This document shows, one piece after another, positions 27,411 through 36,140 of a DNA stretch of 64,000 nucleotides (position 1 is its first letter; every line of letters starts with the position of its first letter). The position numbers and the translations under genes were made by a program. The DNA is taken from positions 1-64,000 of the forward strand of contig DBFBGR010000024.1 in NCBI GenBank assembly GCA_048201935.1, read 5' to 3'. Origin of the DNA: MGBC124762 sp048201935. Its GTDB lineage: Bacteria > Bacillota > Clostridia > Oscillospirales > Oscillospiraceae. Under the pieces are notes generated by a model. It was not told the DNA's origin. It did not search any database and saw nothing but the letters and a program-made list of their open reading frames with translations.

Positions 27411-27445
27411 AATTTAAGAAATCAGATTTCGGAGGGTGCAGTATC

Positions 27446-28321
27446 ATGTATCGAATCGCCACAGACACCTCGGCCAATCTCCCCTGGTCCTACATCCAGG
27501 ACAACGAGCTGGTCATCGTCCCCCTCTCCTACCACATCGGGGACCAGGACCTCAGCGAGACCCCCGGTGAATTTGACGGCCACGCCTACTACCAGGCCAT
27601 CCGGGACGGTCAGCGGGCCACCACCTCTCAGATCCCGCCCCAGCGGTTCGTGGACCTGTTTACCCCCGTGCTGGAGAGTGGCCAGGACGTGCTGTTTTTG
27701 TCCATCTCCTCGGGGGTCAGCGGCTCGTGCCACTCGGCCCAGATGGCGGCGGATGAACTGCGCGAGAGCTTCCCCGACCGCCGCGTGGCGGTGGTGGACA
27801 CCCTGGGGGCCTCCCTGGGCGAGGGGCTCCAGGTCATGCGGGCGGTGGAGCTACGTGTCCAAGGCGTGGAGCTGGACCAGGCCGTCCAGGCCATCCGGGC
27901 CGATATCCCCAAGGTCTGCCAGCTTTTGATGGTGGACGACCTGATGCACCTTCGGCGCACGGGCCGGGTCTCGGGGGTCTCGGCGGTGGTGGGCTCCATG
28001 CTGGGCATCAAGCCCATCCTCAAAGGAAGCCCCGCCGGACAACTGGTGGTCTCGGCCAAGGTCCGGGGCCGCAAGCAGGCCATCCGGGCCATGGCGGAGC
28101 GTTATAAGGAGCTGGCGGTGGACCCGGGCAGCTACACCGTGGGCATCGCCCACGCCGACTGCCCGGAGGACGCGGAGACCCTGGCTGGGCTCATCCGGGA
28201 GGCTCATCCCCCCAAGGACATCGTCAACGTCTGCTACGAGCCCGTCACCGGGGCCCACACCGGCCCCGACGCTCTGGCCCTGTTCTTCTACGGCGCGGAG
28301 GACGTGCGGACCAAATATTGA
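27446..28321 (+). CDS. DegV family fatty-acid-binding protein (FakB-like)
   Basis: A 291-residue DegV/FakB-fold protein. Family members bind a single fatty acid and present it to the kinase FakA for phosphorylation, feeding phospholipid synthesis. The N-terminal IATDTSANLP, the middle SISSGVSGSCHSAQ (ligand carboxylate loop) and the VDDLMHLRRTGRVS blocks are the family signatures. The ATG at 27446 has GGAGGG upstream. Transcribed alone, ending in a strong terminator. fakA is not in this window. Confidence 0.9.
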   Translation: MYRIATDTSANLPWSYIQDNELVIVPLSYHIGDQDLSETPGEFDGHAYYQAIRDGQRATTSQIPPQRFVDLFTPVLESGQDVLFLSISSGVSGSCHSAQMAADELRESFPDRRVAVVDTLGASLGEGLQVMRAVELRVQGVELDQAVQAIRADIPKVCQLLMVDDLMHLRRTGRVSGVSAVVGSMLGIKPILKGSPAGQLVVSAKVRGRKQAIRAMAERYKELAVDPGSYTVGIAHADCPEDAETLAGLIREAHPPKDIVNVCYEPVTGAHTGPDALALFFYGAEDVRTKY

Positions 28322-28332
28322 GCAAAACTGCC

Positions 28333-28366
28333 AAGGGACAGCCTCAAATGGGGCTGTCCCTTTTTT
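28333..28366 (+). terminator. Terminator of degV
   Basis: Stem GGGACAGCC/GGCTGTCCC (28335-28343, 28352-28360) followed by T6. Confidence 0.9.
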
Positions 28367-28376
28367 GGTTCCCGCC

Positions 28377-28405
28377 TTGATTTTTCCCCGGGCGTGTATT
28401 ATCAT
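28377..28405 (+). promoter_or_regulatory. Promoter of the TetR regulator gene
   Basis: -35 TTGATT (28377-28382), 17-bp spacer, -10 TATCAT (28400-28405). Confidence 0.7.
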
Positions 28406-28426
28406 AGTTCAAAAAGGAGGGGTCCT

Positions 28427-28996
28427 ATGTCCACCTTTACCAAGCAAGCCATCCAGGCCGCCTTTTTGCGGCTTTTGGACCAGCGGCCCCTGGACCAGAT
28501 CACCGTCCGGGACATCGTGGAGACCTGCGGCGTCAGCCGCAACTCCTTCTACTACCACTTTGCCGACATCCCCACCATGGTCACCGAGCTCATCACCCAG
28601 CGCGGCGACGACATCATCGCGCAGTACGGCACGGTGGACACCCTGGAGCAGTGCCTCCAGGCGGCGGTGGACTTCGTCCGGGAGAACCGCCGGGCGGCGC
28701 TGCACCTCTACCGCTCGGCCAACCGTGAGGCGGTGGAGGAGCACCTGATGCGCATCTGCCGCCACGCGGTGGAGCGCTACGCGGAGGTGGCCATCGGCGA
28801 CGTAGCCGTCTCCGACCAGGACCGGGAGATGCTTATCCGCTTTTTCCAGTGCGAGCTCTTCGGCCAGATGGTGGCCTGGCTGAACGACGGCCTGCGCTAC
28901 GACATCGAGGGCCAGTTCCGCCGGCTGTGCCAGGTGATGCACGGCATGACCCAGGGCCTGGTCCGCCGGTGCGCCGAGGACACCCAGGAGAGCTGA
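28427..28996 (+). CDS. TetR/AcrR family transcriptional regulator
   Basis: A 189-residue repressor-type protein. The N-terminal helix-turn-helix is clear (about 22-57: ITVRDIVETCGVSRNSFYYHF), the C-terminal region is an all-helical ligand/dimer domain of the Clostridial type (TetR_C_8-like). ATG 28427 has AAAGGAGG upstream. It is followed, on the same strand, by a DUF308 membrane gene, an MMPL transporter and an exported coiled-coil protein, so it probably controls them and itself. The ligand is unknown. Confidence 0.9.
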   Translation: MSTFTKQAIQAAFLRLLDQRPLDQITVRDIVETCGVSRNSFYYHFADIPTMVTELITQRGDDIIAQYGTVDTLEQCLQAAVDFVRENRRAALHLYRSANREAVEEHLMRICRHAVERYAEVAIGDVAVSDQDREMLIRFFQCELFGQMVAWLNDGLRYDIEGQFRRLCQVMHGMTQGLVRRCAEDTQES

Positions 28997-29037
28997 GGGA
29001 AAAATTTTGGGCATTTCAAGCCCCGTGTATGGTTTTT

Positions 29038-29069
29038 GGGCAGGCCAAGCCGGTCTGCCCATTTTCTTT
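29038..29069 (+). terminator. Weak terminator or attenuator after the TetR gene
   Basis: GGGCAGGCC pairs with GGTCTGCCC (29038-29046, 29052-29060, one G-T pair), followed by the T-rich ATTTTCTTT. The stem is modest, so partial read-through into the next genes is likely. Confidence 0.45.
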
Positions 29070-29116
29070 GCGCCCAAAAGCTGGTAAAGTCTCCTTTGAA
29101 AAGGAGGCTTTGCCTT

Positions 29117-29728
29117 ATGAGAGAAAACCGCAGCGTGGCCCCCATGCGGGCCGCAAAGACCGGCTACATCGTCCTGTCCGTCCTATTTTGCCTGCTGGGG
29201 GCGGCCCTTTGGGTCTGGCCCGGGCTGTCCACCTTGCTGCTGGGCCGCTTTTTGGGGTGTTGCATGATCCTCTTCGGGGTCGTGAAGCTGGTGGGTTACT
29301 TCTCCAAGGACCTGTACCGCCTGGCCTTCCAATACGACCTGGCCCTGGGCATTTTGCTGCTGGCTTTGGGCGTGGTGGCCCTCACCCGGCCGGGCAGCAC
29401 CATCCACTTCCTTGGCGTGCTCATCGGCGTGTGCGCCCTCACCGATGGGCTCTTCAAGGTCCAGATGTCCATGGACGCCAAGGCCTTTGGCCTGCCCCGG
29501 TGGTGGCTCATCCTCGTCTTGGCCCTGGTCTCCTGCGGCTTCGGCGTGGCGCTGGTGTTCCGGCCCAGCGAGAGCATGCCGGTGGTGACCGCCCTGCTGG
29601 GGCTGAGCCTCTTCAGCGAGGGGCTTTTGAACCTCTGCGTGGCCCTCAGCGCGGTGAAGATCGTAGACCACCAGGTCCCCGACGTGATCGACGTGGAGTT
29701 TTACTCCACCGACCCCGAAGACAAGTAA
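29117..29728 (+). CDS. DUF308/HdeD-like membrane protein
   Basis: A 203-residue integral membrane protein with six hydrophobic segments arranged as three helix pairs, the DUF308 (HdeD-like) pattern; in family members each pair carries a LGxxxLxxG or ALTRPG-type turn, seen here as ALWVWPGLSTLLLG (near 31) and VVALTRPGSTIHFLG (near 95). Enterobacterial HdeD is tied to acid resistance; the role in Clostridia is not known. ATG 29117 has AAGGAGG nine bases upstream. It lies 30 bases before the MMPL transporter and likely shares its transcript. Confidence 0.8.
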   Translation: MRENRSVAPMRAAKTGYIVLSVLFCLLGAALWVWPGLSTLLLGRFLGCCMILFGVVKLVGYFSKDLYRLAFQYDLALGILLLALGVVALTRPGSTIHFLGVLIGVCALTDGLFKVQMSMDAKAFGLPRWWLILVLALVSCGFGVALVFRPSESMPVVTALLGLSLFSEGLLNLCVALSAVKIVDHQVPDVIDVEFYSTDPEDK

Positions 29729-29758
29729 ACGCGAAACCAAGAAAGGACTGACTGCGCT

Positions 29759-31906
29759 TTGCTGGACAAGATCGCCCACCGTCTGACCCGCCGGCCTCGG
29801 CTGGTGGTGGTCATCGCCCTGCTGCTGCTCATCCCCAGCGCCCTGGGCGCGCTCTACACCCCTATCAACTACGACATTTTGTCCTACCTCCCCGCCGACG
29901 TGGACGCCGCCCGGGGCGAAAAGCTCCTGGAGGAGCCCTTCCACATGGCGGCCACCACCATGCTCATCGTGGAGGATATGCCCCCGGCCTACTGCTCCGA
30001 CCTCTTAGAGGCGGTGGAGCAGGTGGAGGGGGTGTCCGGGGCCATCTGGCTGTCCGACCTGGCGGGCATCCAGATCCCCCAGGAGATGCTCCCGGAGGAC
30101 CTGCGGGACATCTTTTTCTCCGACCACTCCACCATGATGATCGTCCAATACGACCAGCCCGGGGCCTCGGAGACCACCATGAACGCCATCGACCAGGTAC
30201 GCTCTCTTTGCAACCAAAAGTGCTTCCTGGCGGGCTTCTCCGTCTTCACCAAGGACACCAAGGACCTGATCTCCAAGGAGATGCCCCTCTACATCCTGGT
30301 GGCAGTGCTGCTGGCGGCGGTGGCCATGTGCGTGACCATGGACTCGTGGCTGCTGCCGGTGGCCCTGCTGGCCTCCATCGGCCTGGCCGTGGCCTACAAC
30401 GCCGGCACCAACATCTTTTTAGGCCAGATCTCCTACATCACCCAGGCCATCTCCGCGGTGCTCCAATTAGGCGTGACCATGGACTACTCCATCTTCCTCT
30501 TTGACCGCTACCAGGAGGAGCAGGAGCGTTTCAGCGATAAGGCCGACGCCATGGCCTCGGCCATCGTCGCCGCCTTCAAGTCCCTGTCGGGCTCGTCGCT
30601 GACCACCATCATGGGCTTTTTGGCGCTGTGCTTCATGCAGCTCACCCTGGGCCGGGACATCGGCCTTGTCATGGCCAAGGGCGTGGTGCTGGGCGTGGCC
30701 ACGGTGGTGCTGGTGCTGCCCTCCATCCTCCTTTTGATGGACAAGGGCATCCAGCGCTTCCACCATCCGGCCCTGCGGCCCAACATGGGCCGGGTCAACG
30801 GCTTCATCGTCCGCCATTCCAAGACCTTCGTGGCCATCTTCCTCATCCTCTTTATCCCGGCGGTGTACGCCAACAACCACGCCGAGGTCTACTACAAACT
30901 GGACGAGGCCCTGCCCCAGGACATGGCCTCCATCGTGGCCAACGGCAAGCTCAAAGACGACTTCAACATGGCCTCCAGCCACTTCATCGTCCTCTCCGAC
31001 GACCTCTCCCACGGCGCGATGCGGGAGATGACCCAAGAACTGGAGGCGGTGGACGGGATCACCAGCGTGGTGGGCTACGACAAGCTCCTCCCCGACGGCG
31101 TGCCCGACTTCTTCATCCCCGACGCGGTGAAAAGCATCTGCAAGCAAGGCGGCTACCAGCTCATGATGGTCAACTCCGCCTACCCCACCGCCTCGGACGA
31201 GGTGGCCCATCAGCTTGAGACGCTGAACGCCATCGTCAAGGCCCGGGACCCGGGGGCCTACATCACCGGCGAGGCCGCCATGACCGCCGACCTCATCACC
31301 ACCGCCGACGTGGACTTCCAGGTGACCAACTACCTCTCCATCGCCGCCATCTTTTTGCTGGTGGCCGTCATCTTCAAGTCCCTCACCGTGCCTATTTTGC
31401 TGGTGGCCACCATCGAGCTTGCCATCTTCATCAACCAGGGCATCCCCTACTTCACCGACACCCAGATCGCCTTCGTCACCCCCACGGTCATCGGCTGCGT
31501 CCAGCTTGGCGCCACGGTGGACTACGCCATCTTGATGACCACACGGTTCCAAGAGGAGCTGCAAAAGGGCAAGGGCAGAATGGAGGCCATCCAGGCCGCC
31601 GCCTGCTCCGCCGACATTTCCATTTTGACCTCGGCGCTGGTGTTCTTCTGCGCTACCCTGGGCGTAGCACTGGTGTCCACCATGGACATCGTCCAGAGCA
31701 TCTGCCTGATGCTCTCCCGGGGCGCGGTCATCTCCGCCATCGTGTGCATCTTCATTTTGCCCTCGGTGCTGGTGGTCTTTGAGCCCCTCATCAATAAAAC
31801 TACCCTCCACTGGCGCAAGCCCAAGCCGCCTAAACCGCCCAAGGGACCCAAAGCGTCGAAAAACGGCGAAAAGGCCGAGACTGTCGGGGCCGCCCAGGCC
31901 AACTGA
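29759..31906 (+). CDS. MMPL/RND-family transporter
   Basis: A 715-residue RND-superfamily exporter of the MMPL (YdfJ-type) branch. The internal repeat is plain: membrane helix, large extracytoplasmic loop and a five-helix bundle, twice (helices near 17-34, 180-320, then 345-360, 530-660). The motifs LQLGVTMDYSIFLFDRY and VQLGATVDYAILMTTRF are the paired proton-relay helices with the conserved Asp-Tyr. Such pumps move lipids, lipid-linked precursors or amphiphiles across the membrane. Start is TTG 29759 with GAAAGGA upstream. The gene ends 15 bases before a large exported coiled-coil protein. Confidence 0.9.
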   Translation: MLDKIAHRLTRRPRLVVVIALLLLIPSALGALYTPINYDILSYLPADVDAARGEKLLEEPFHMAATTMLIVEDMPPAYCSDLLEAVEQVEGVSGAIWLSDLAGIQIPQEMLPEDLRDIFFSDHSTMMIVQYDQPGASETTMNAIDQVRSLCNQKCFLAGFSVFTKDTKDLISKEMPLYILVAVLLAAVAMCVTMDSWLLPVALLASIGLAVAYNAGTNIFLGQISYITQAISAVLQLGVTMDYSIFLFDRYQEEQERFSDKADAMASAIVAAFKSLSGSSLTTIMGFLALCFMQLTLGRDIGLVMAKGVVLGVATVVLVLPSILLLMDKGIQRFHHPALRPNMGRVNGFIVRHSKTFVAIFLILFIPAVYANNHAEVYYKLDEALPQDMASIVANGKLKDDFNMASSHFIVLSDDLSHGAMREMTQELEAVDGITSVVGYDKLLPDGVPDFFIPDAVKSICKQGGYQLMMVNSAYPTASDEVAHQLETLNAIVKARDPGAYITGEAAMTADLITTADVDFQVTNYLSIAAIFLLVAVIFKSLTVPILLVATIELAIFINQGIPYFTDTQIAFVTPTVIGCVQLGATVDYAILMTTRFQEELQKGKGRMEAIQAAACSADISILTSALVFFCATLGVALVSTMDIVQSICLMLSRGAVISAIVCIFILPSVLVVFEPLINKTTLHWRKPKPPKPPKGPKASKNGEKAETVGAAQAN

Positions 31907-31921
31907 AAGGAGACCATATCC

Positions 31922-34570
31922 ATGAAAAAACGTATTTTCAGCGGCGCGCTGGCCCTTGTGATGCTGCTGGGCTGCGCCATGAACGCCGGGGCCTATGAGC
32001 TGCCCTGCGCCTACGACGAGACCTACTACGCCACCTTGGACTACTACGGCGCGCCCACCCAGGCCAGCGTGGTCAAGAGCTACCAGCTCCGGGGCCACAC
32101 CAGCGTCACCGACTACGGCGTTTATGACGAGGTCATCAACCTCACCGATTCCACAAGCCCCGTCATCGACGGCGGCAAGCTCACCTTCACGCCCCAGCCC
32201 GGCGCGGAGAAGTTCTACTTCGAGGGCCGCACCACCCAGCCCTTTGAGGACCTGCCCTGGACCATCGCCGTGTCCTACAAGCTCAACGGCGCGCCCGCCC
32301 GGGCCGAGGACCTGGCGGGCAAGACCGGCCTTGTGGAGATCGACATCGACGCCGTGCCCAACCTCCGGGCCCCGGCGTATACCAGAGACAACCTGGTCCT
32401 CACCGTGGCCGCCGTCTTCAACGACGACGACATCACCTCCCTACACGCCGAGGGCGGCCAAGTCCAGCTCATCGGCAACCTGCGCACGGTGCTGCTGGCG
32501 GTGCTCCCCGGCGAGGAGCAGCACTTCGCCATCCAGGTGGGCAGCGACAGCTTTTTCTTCTCCGGCCTGCTGTTCCTGGCCGTTCCCGCCACGCTGGGGC
32601 AGCTAGATAAGATCGCGGAGCTGAAGGAGGCCAAGGAGGACCTGGAGGACTCGGCGGATACCCTGAGTAACTCCCTGGACGCCATTTTGGACTCCCTGGA
32701 CGGCATGAGCGGCAGCTTGAGCGCCACCGCCGCCGGTCTGGACCGGCTCAACCGCGCCCGGGGCACGGTGTCCGACCGTAAGGACGACATCTACGCCGCC
32801 GCCGACGGCCTCCACGACCTGGAGGCCGCCCGGGCCGCCGTCAGCGCGGGCAAGGACGGCCTTTCCCAAAGCGCCGACCTGGCTCTGGACAGCTTAGACA
32901 GCCTCTCCACCTCCCTGGCCGCTCTGGACCGCTACGGCGACATGGTCTCGGCCACCCTGGACGAGACCGTGGATACGCTCAACAGCGCCAACGCCAACCT
33001 CCAGGGCCTTTCCGCCCATCTGAAGACCACCCGGGAGCTGGTCACCAAGCTCCAGGCCAACACCAAGGACCTCTCCAAGCTCCTCACCGAGCTGGAGCCC
33101 CACAGCGACGAGGCTCTGCGCATCGCCGACAACCTGGCCTGGAACGCGGATACGCTGGAGGAGAATCTGGAGGACCTGCAAGACGACATGGCCGCTCTGG
33201 AGCGGGCCCTGCGGCTCACCACCGGCCTGTCTCCCCTGACCGCCGACGACCTTCTGGGGCTCCTCAGCGCTGAGGAACAGGCGCAAATGAAGGAGGTCTT
33301 GTCCCTCCACAAGCAGTACGAGGCCTACCTCAAGGCCAACTCTCTCACCGAAGGTCAACTCAGCTTTGAGAGCTTCATCATCGCCGGGGCCTACAAGCAG
33401 TTCTGCGAGGCCACCGTCAAGCAAGTCGTGGAGCAGCAGGCCCCCGCCCAGGTGGAGGCCGCCGTGGAGCAGTTCGCCCAGGCCAATGGCCGCGCCCCCA
33501 CCGAGGAAGAGCTGGCCGCCATCCAGGCCCAGGTGGTGGAGGCCGTCACCGCCGCCGCCACCGCCGCGCTGCCCACCCTGGAGCAGTTCGTCCAGGCCCC
33601 CGCCGCCCAGCCCTATGTGGAGCAGGCCGCCGCCGCGGCCGCCGCCTATGACCAGTTCGCCGCCAAGCTGCCCATCCTGGATGCCGCCAACGCCAAGCTC
33701 GGGGAGGTCAACCGCATTCTCACCAACATCACCGCCCCCACCTCCCGGGTGGTGAAGGACCTGAACGACCTGTGCCGGGACATGACCGCCACCGGCGCGG
33801 ACGACGACCTCACCCACACGCTGGAGCTGGTCCGGGACCTGCTCCAGACCCTCAACGATCACCGGGGCACCGGCAAGGACCTGCTCAAAAACCTGGACGG
33901 CGCGGGGGATCTGCTGCGCCAGCTCACCGATAGCGGCGACGCGCTGCTGGGCGACGTGGACGACCTCATGGGTATCGTCAACTCCCACCACGCCGATACC
34001 AAGCAGGCTGTGGCCGACGTGGAGGCCCTGTCCCAGTCCCTCCAGTCCACCCTGAACACCACCTCCACCGCCCTGCGGCAGGCCAAGGACATCCTGAACG
34101 CCGCCGGGCCCAGCCTGGACGCGGGGACGGAGAAGACCCTGGGCGGGCTCAGCTCGGCGGTGGATGCGGTGCGCGCCTCCGGCGGCGACCTGGACGCAGG
34201 GACCCAGGCCACTTTGGCCGGTATCGCCGCCGCTCTGCGCCAGTCCACCACCGGCCTTGGGCAGTCCAGCGCCATCCGTGGCGCGAAAAACGACATCCAC
34301 GACCTCATCCAGGACCAGTGGGACCAGCACTCCGGCGGCGTGGACGGCCTTTTGAACATGGACGCCGGGGCTACCCCCGTGTCCATGACCTCCGCCCAAA
34401 ACCCCGCCCCCCAGAGCGTGCAGTACGTCATGCGCACCCAGGAGATCAAGGAAGAGGACACCAAGGCCGCCCCTCAAGAGCCCCAACAGCCGGAAAAGCG
34501 GTCCTTCTGGCAGAAAATTGGCGACATGTTCGCCGACCTCTGGAACAGCTTTATCGGCATCTTCTCTTGA
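31922..34570 (+). CDS. Large exported coiled-coil protein (MMPL partner)
   Basis: An 882-residue secreted protein. Signal peptide 1-23; a beta-rich N-terminal domain (about 30-225); then a very long helical region (about 230-800) full of Leu/Asp/Ser heptads (for example SADTLSNSLDAILDSLDGMS) with an Ala-rich stretch near 500-580; and a C-terminal tail with an amphipathic, Trp/Phe-rich end (about 860-882). Similar proteins sit beside MMPL/YhgE-type transporters in Firmicutes, and the Leu heptad pattern resembles the extracellular part of YhgE/Pip proteins. It lacks a clear membrane anchor and any SLH domain. ATG 31922 is preceded by AAAGGAG. A role as a periplasm-side adaptor of the pump is inference. 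Confidence 0.75.
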   Translation: MKKRIFSGALALVMLLGCAMNAGAYELPCAYDETYYATLDYYGAPTQASVVKSYQLRGHTSVTDYGVYDEVINLTDSTSPVIDGGKLTFTPQPGAEKFYFEGRTTQPFEDLPWTIAVSYKLNGAPARAEDLAGKTGLVEIDIDAVPNLRAPAYTRDNLVLTVAAVFNDDDITSLHAEGGQVQLIGNLRTVLLAVLPGEEQHFAIQVGSDSFFFSGLLFLAVPATLGQLDKIAELKEAKEDLEDSADTLSNSLDAILDSLDGMSGSLSATAAGLDRLNRARGTVSDRKDDIYAAADGLHDLEAARAAVSAGKDGLSQSADLALDSLDSLSTSLAALDRYGDMVSATLDETVDTLNSANANLQGLSAHLKTTRELVTKLQANTKDLSKLLTELEPHSDEALRIADNLAWNADTLEENLEDLQDDMAALERALRLTTGLSPLTADDLLGLLSAEEQAQMKEVLSLHKQYEAYLKANSLTEGQLSFESFIIAGAYKQFCEATVKQVVEQQAPAQVEAAVEQFAQANGRAPTEEELAAIQAQVVEAVTAAATAALPTLEQFVQAPAAQPYVEQAAAAAAAYDQFAAKLPILDAANAKLGEVNRILTNITAPTSRVVKDLNDLCRDMTATGADDDLTHTLELVRDLLQTLNDHRGTGKDLLKNLDGAGDLLRQLTDSGDALLGDVDDLMGIVNSHHADTKQAVADVEALSQSLQSTLNTTSTALRQAKDILNAAGPSLDAGTEKTLGGLSSAVDAVRASGGDLDAGTQATLAGIAAALRQSTTGLGQSSAIRGAKNDIHDLIQDQWDQHSGGVDGLLNMDAGATPVSMTSAQNPAPQSVQYVMRTQEIKEEDTKAAPQEPQQPEKRSFWQKIGDMFADLWNSFIGIFS

Positions 34571-34580
34571 TCGGCCCCAA

Positions 34581-34620
34581 AAAAAGAGGGACAGTCCCAG
34601 CTGGGACTGTCCCTCTTTTT
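34581..34620. terminator. Perfect-palindrome bidirectional terminator
   Basis: A 40-base perfect palindrome with 20-base arms (34581-34600, 34601-34620), A5 on the left and T5 on the right, ending both the MMPL operon and the convergent sdp operon. Confidence 0.92.
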
Positions 34621-34627
34621 GGTTTCC

Positions 34628-34993
34628 TTAGCGTTTGGTCAGCTCTCGCCAGCGGATGATGGCGGCGCTGAGCACCAGGGCGGAGGCCCACAGATCGGCT
34701 CTGGCCGAGTCCCGTTCGTCGCCGTCCCCCGCGTCCAGCCACGCCTCGGCGGCCAGCCAGAAGAAGTACCCCAGCGCCCCCAGCACCAAGGCCCCGGCTA
34801 CGGCCCGAATCGGACCGGTCTCCCCTACCTCCCGGGCGGCCTCGTCCTCTCCCTGGATGGTCAGGCACAGCGCCCGGCGCTGCCGTAGGACAGCCCAGAG
34901 CGAGAGCAGCACCGAGATCACGATCACCGCCAAAAAATCCAGGGCGGTGTTCACCGTATCCAGTTGCGCGCAAAGCTCCTCCCGCTCCTCCAA
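34628..34993 (-). CDS. Small hypothetical membrane protein of the sdp operon
   Basis: A 121-residue protein not recognised as any family. It has three hydrophobic stretches (about 17-35, 62-84 and 100-112) separated by acidic linkers (GEDEAAREVGETG; DAGDGDERDSARAD). The start is taken as TTG 34993 with a loose AAGGGGG site; this is uncertain. It follows sdpI by 36 bases in the same direction and ends at the shared palindromic terminator, so it probably belongs to the sdpR-sdpI transcript. Confidence 0.6.
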   Translation of the reverse strand: MEEREELCAQLDTVNTALDFLAVIVISVLLSLWAVLRQRRALCLTIQGEDEAAREVGETGPIRAVAGALVLGALGYFFWLAAEAWLDAGDGDERDSARADLWASALVLSAAIIRWRELTKR

Positions 34994-35029
34994 AAAACCG
35001 CCCCCTTCCCGCCCATCCTATGCGTCAGG

Positions 35030-35689
35030 TCAGGGCTTTGCCCGGTCCTCCTTCTCCCGGAACCACCTCCAGCTCTTGTAGTAGGTCAGAGCCATGCCGC
35101 CAAACAGCACGCTCAAAAACGCCCCGAAGGTGAGCGCCGGCGGGGCCAACAGCGCCAAGAGGATCAGCACGCCCCCCGAGAGGAAGAACACCCACCCCCC
35201 AAGCCGCTGGGTCTTGTTCCACACATCGGGGTCGGACAGCGCCCAGGGCGTACGAAAGCCAAAGAACCAGTTGGACTTCACCTTGCCCATCAGGTTGCCC
35301 AAGACAAGCAGCAGAACGCCCACCGCCAGGCAAATCACCCTGGCCACGTTCAACCGCCCCGGCCAGAGGCTCTCCGACAGAGTGACCGCCATCACCACCA
35401 CCATCAAAAGCTGGAGCAGCACAGCCGTCCCTTCGTACTTGCCCTGAAATTTGCCGTAGTTGGCCCGCTTGGGGTCCAGCCGGGGCAGGAACTGGAATAA
35501 CAGAGCCGTCAGCGGCCCGATGGCGCACAGCCCCCACAGCGCGGCGGGAGAGCTGTAAGCGTCCACCTGGCCGTCCAGTCCCCAGTGAGTGGGCACCCGC
35601 TGGGGCAGCCAGGGCCAGGCGGCGGCCACCAAAACAAAGGGCAGCAGCGCCAGTAGCCACATCAGAAGGATGGTCTTCTTGTTTTTCAT
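35030..35689 (-). CDS. sdpI: SdpI-family immunity/membrane protein
   Basis: A 219-residue membrane protein with an N-terminal DUF1648 segment (about 1-75, including VPTHWGLDGQVDAYSS) and a C-terminal SdpI domain (about 105-210, with NWFFGFRTPWALSDPDVWNKTQR, the family signature). In Bacillus subtilis SdpI protects against the SdpC toxin and also holds the SdpR repressor at the membrane. The gene starts four bases after the ArsR-type regulator, the same order as the sdpRI operon. No toxin genes (sdpABC) are near, so this may be an orphan immunity or signalling pair. Confidence 0.88.
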   Translation of the reverse strand: MKNKKTILLMWLLALLPFVLVAAAWPWLPQRVPTHWGLDGQVDAYSSPAALWGLCAIGPLTALLFQFLPRLDPKRANYGKFQGKYEGTAVLLQLLMVVVMAVTLSESLWPGRLNVARVICLAVGVLLLVLGNLMGKVKSNWFFGFRTPWALSDPDVWNKTQRLGGWVFFLSGGVLILLALLAPPALTFGAFLSVLFGGMALTYYKSWRWFREKEDRAKP

Positions 35690-35693
35690 GTCG

Positions 35694-35957
35694 TCATTCT
35701 CCCTTCAACCCGGCCACCCAGCCGGTGATCTCGTCCAGCACGGACAGGTTCAGCTCATAGTATATGAACTTTCCCTGCCGCTCGTCGCTGACCAGCCCCG
35801 CCGCCTTCAGCACCGACAGATGGTGGGAGATGGTGGCCCCGGTCATCTCGAACCGGGCGCCGATCTCGCCGGCGGTCTTCGCCCCGCCCTTCAAAGCGTC
35901 CAGGATAGCCCGCCGGGTCGGGTCCGACAGCGCCTGGAAGGTCTTTTGAAAGCTCAT
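35694..35957 (-). CDS. sdpR: ArsR-family repressor, SdpR-like
   Basis: An 87-residue winged-helix repressor (MSFQKTFQALSDPTRRAILDAL... through SHHLSVLKAAGLV), lacking the metal-binding Cys of true ArsR proteins. The start is ATG 35957 with GAGGAGG six bases upstream rather than the ATG five codons earlier, which would overlap that site. It is directly followed by sdpI. An inverted repeat upstream of its promoter, with a third half-site downstream of the -10, is the likely binding site for autorepression. Confidence 0.9.
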   Translation of the reverse strand: MSFQKTFQALSDPTRRAILDALKGGAKTAGEIGARFEMTGATISHHLSVLKAAGLVSDERQGKFIYYELNLSVLDEITGWVAGLKGE

Positions 35958-35983
35958 GTCCCGCCTCCTCATTTCGATTTTCG

Positions 35984-36040
35984 TCTAAATAATAGCACGG
36001 GTGCACAGCTCTGTCAAGGAATATTTAGACGGATATCTAA
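35984..36040 (-). promoter_or_regulatory. sdpR promoter with probable SdpR operators
   Basis: Minus strand -35 TTGACA (36012-36017), 17-bp spacer, -10 TATTAT (35989-35994). Upstream TTAGA-cggata-TCTAA (36025-36040) is an inverted repeat, and TCTAAAT (35984-35990) repeats one half-site at the transcription start region. Confidence 0.8.
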
Positions 36041-36071
36041 GTATTTTTGCCAAGGAGGCTTTGGGGCCGTC

Positions 36072-36100
36072 TTCCCTTTTGGTCCGCGCTGTGTTATAAT
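36072..36100 (+). promoter_or_regulatory. Promoter of the DUF2871 gene
   Basis: An extended -10, TGTTATAAT (36092-36100), with a weak TTCCCT -35 at 17 bp. Confidence 0.6.
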
Positions 36101-36140
36101 TGCCTTATCCCACATACATCAGGACAGAGGAGGACGGAGC

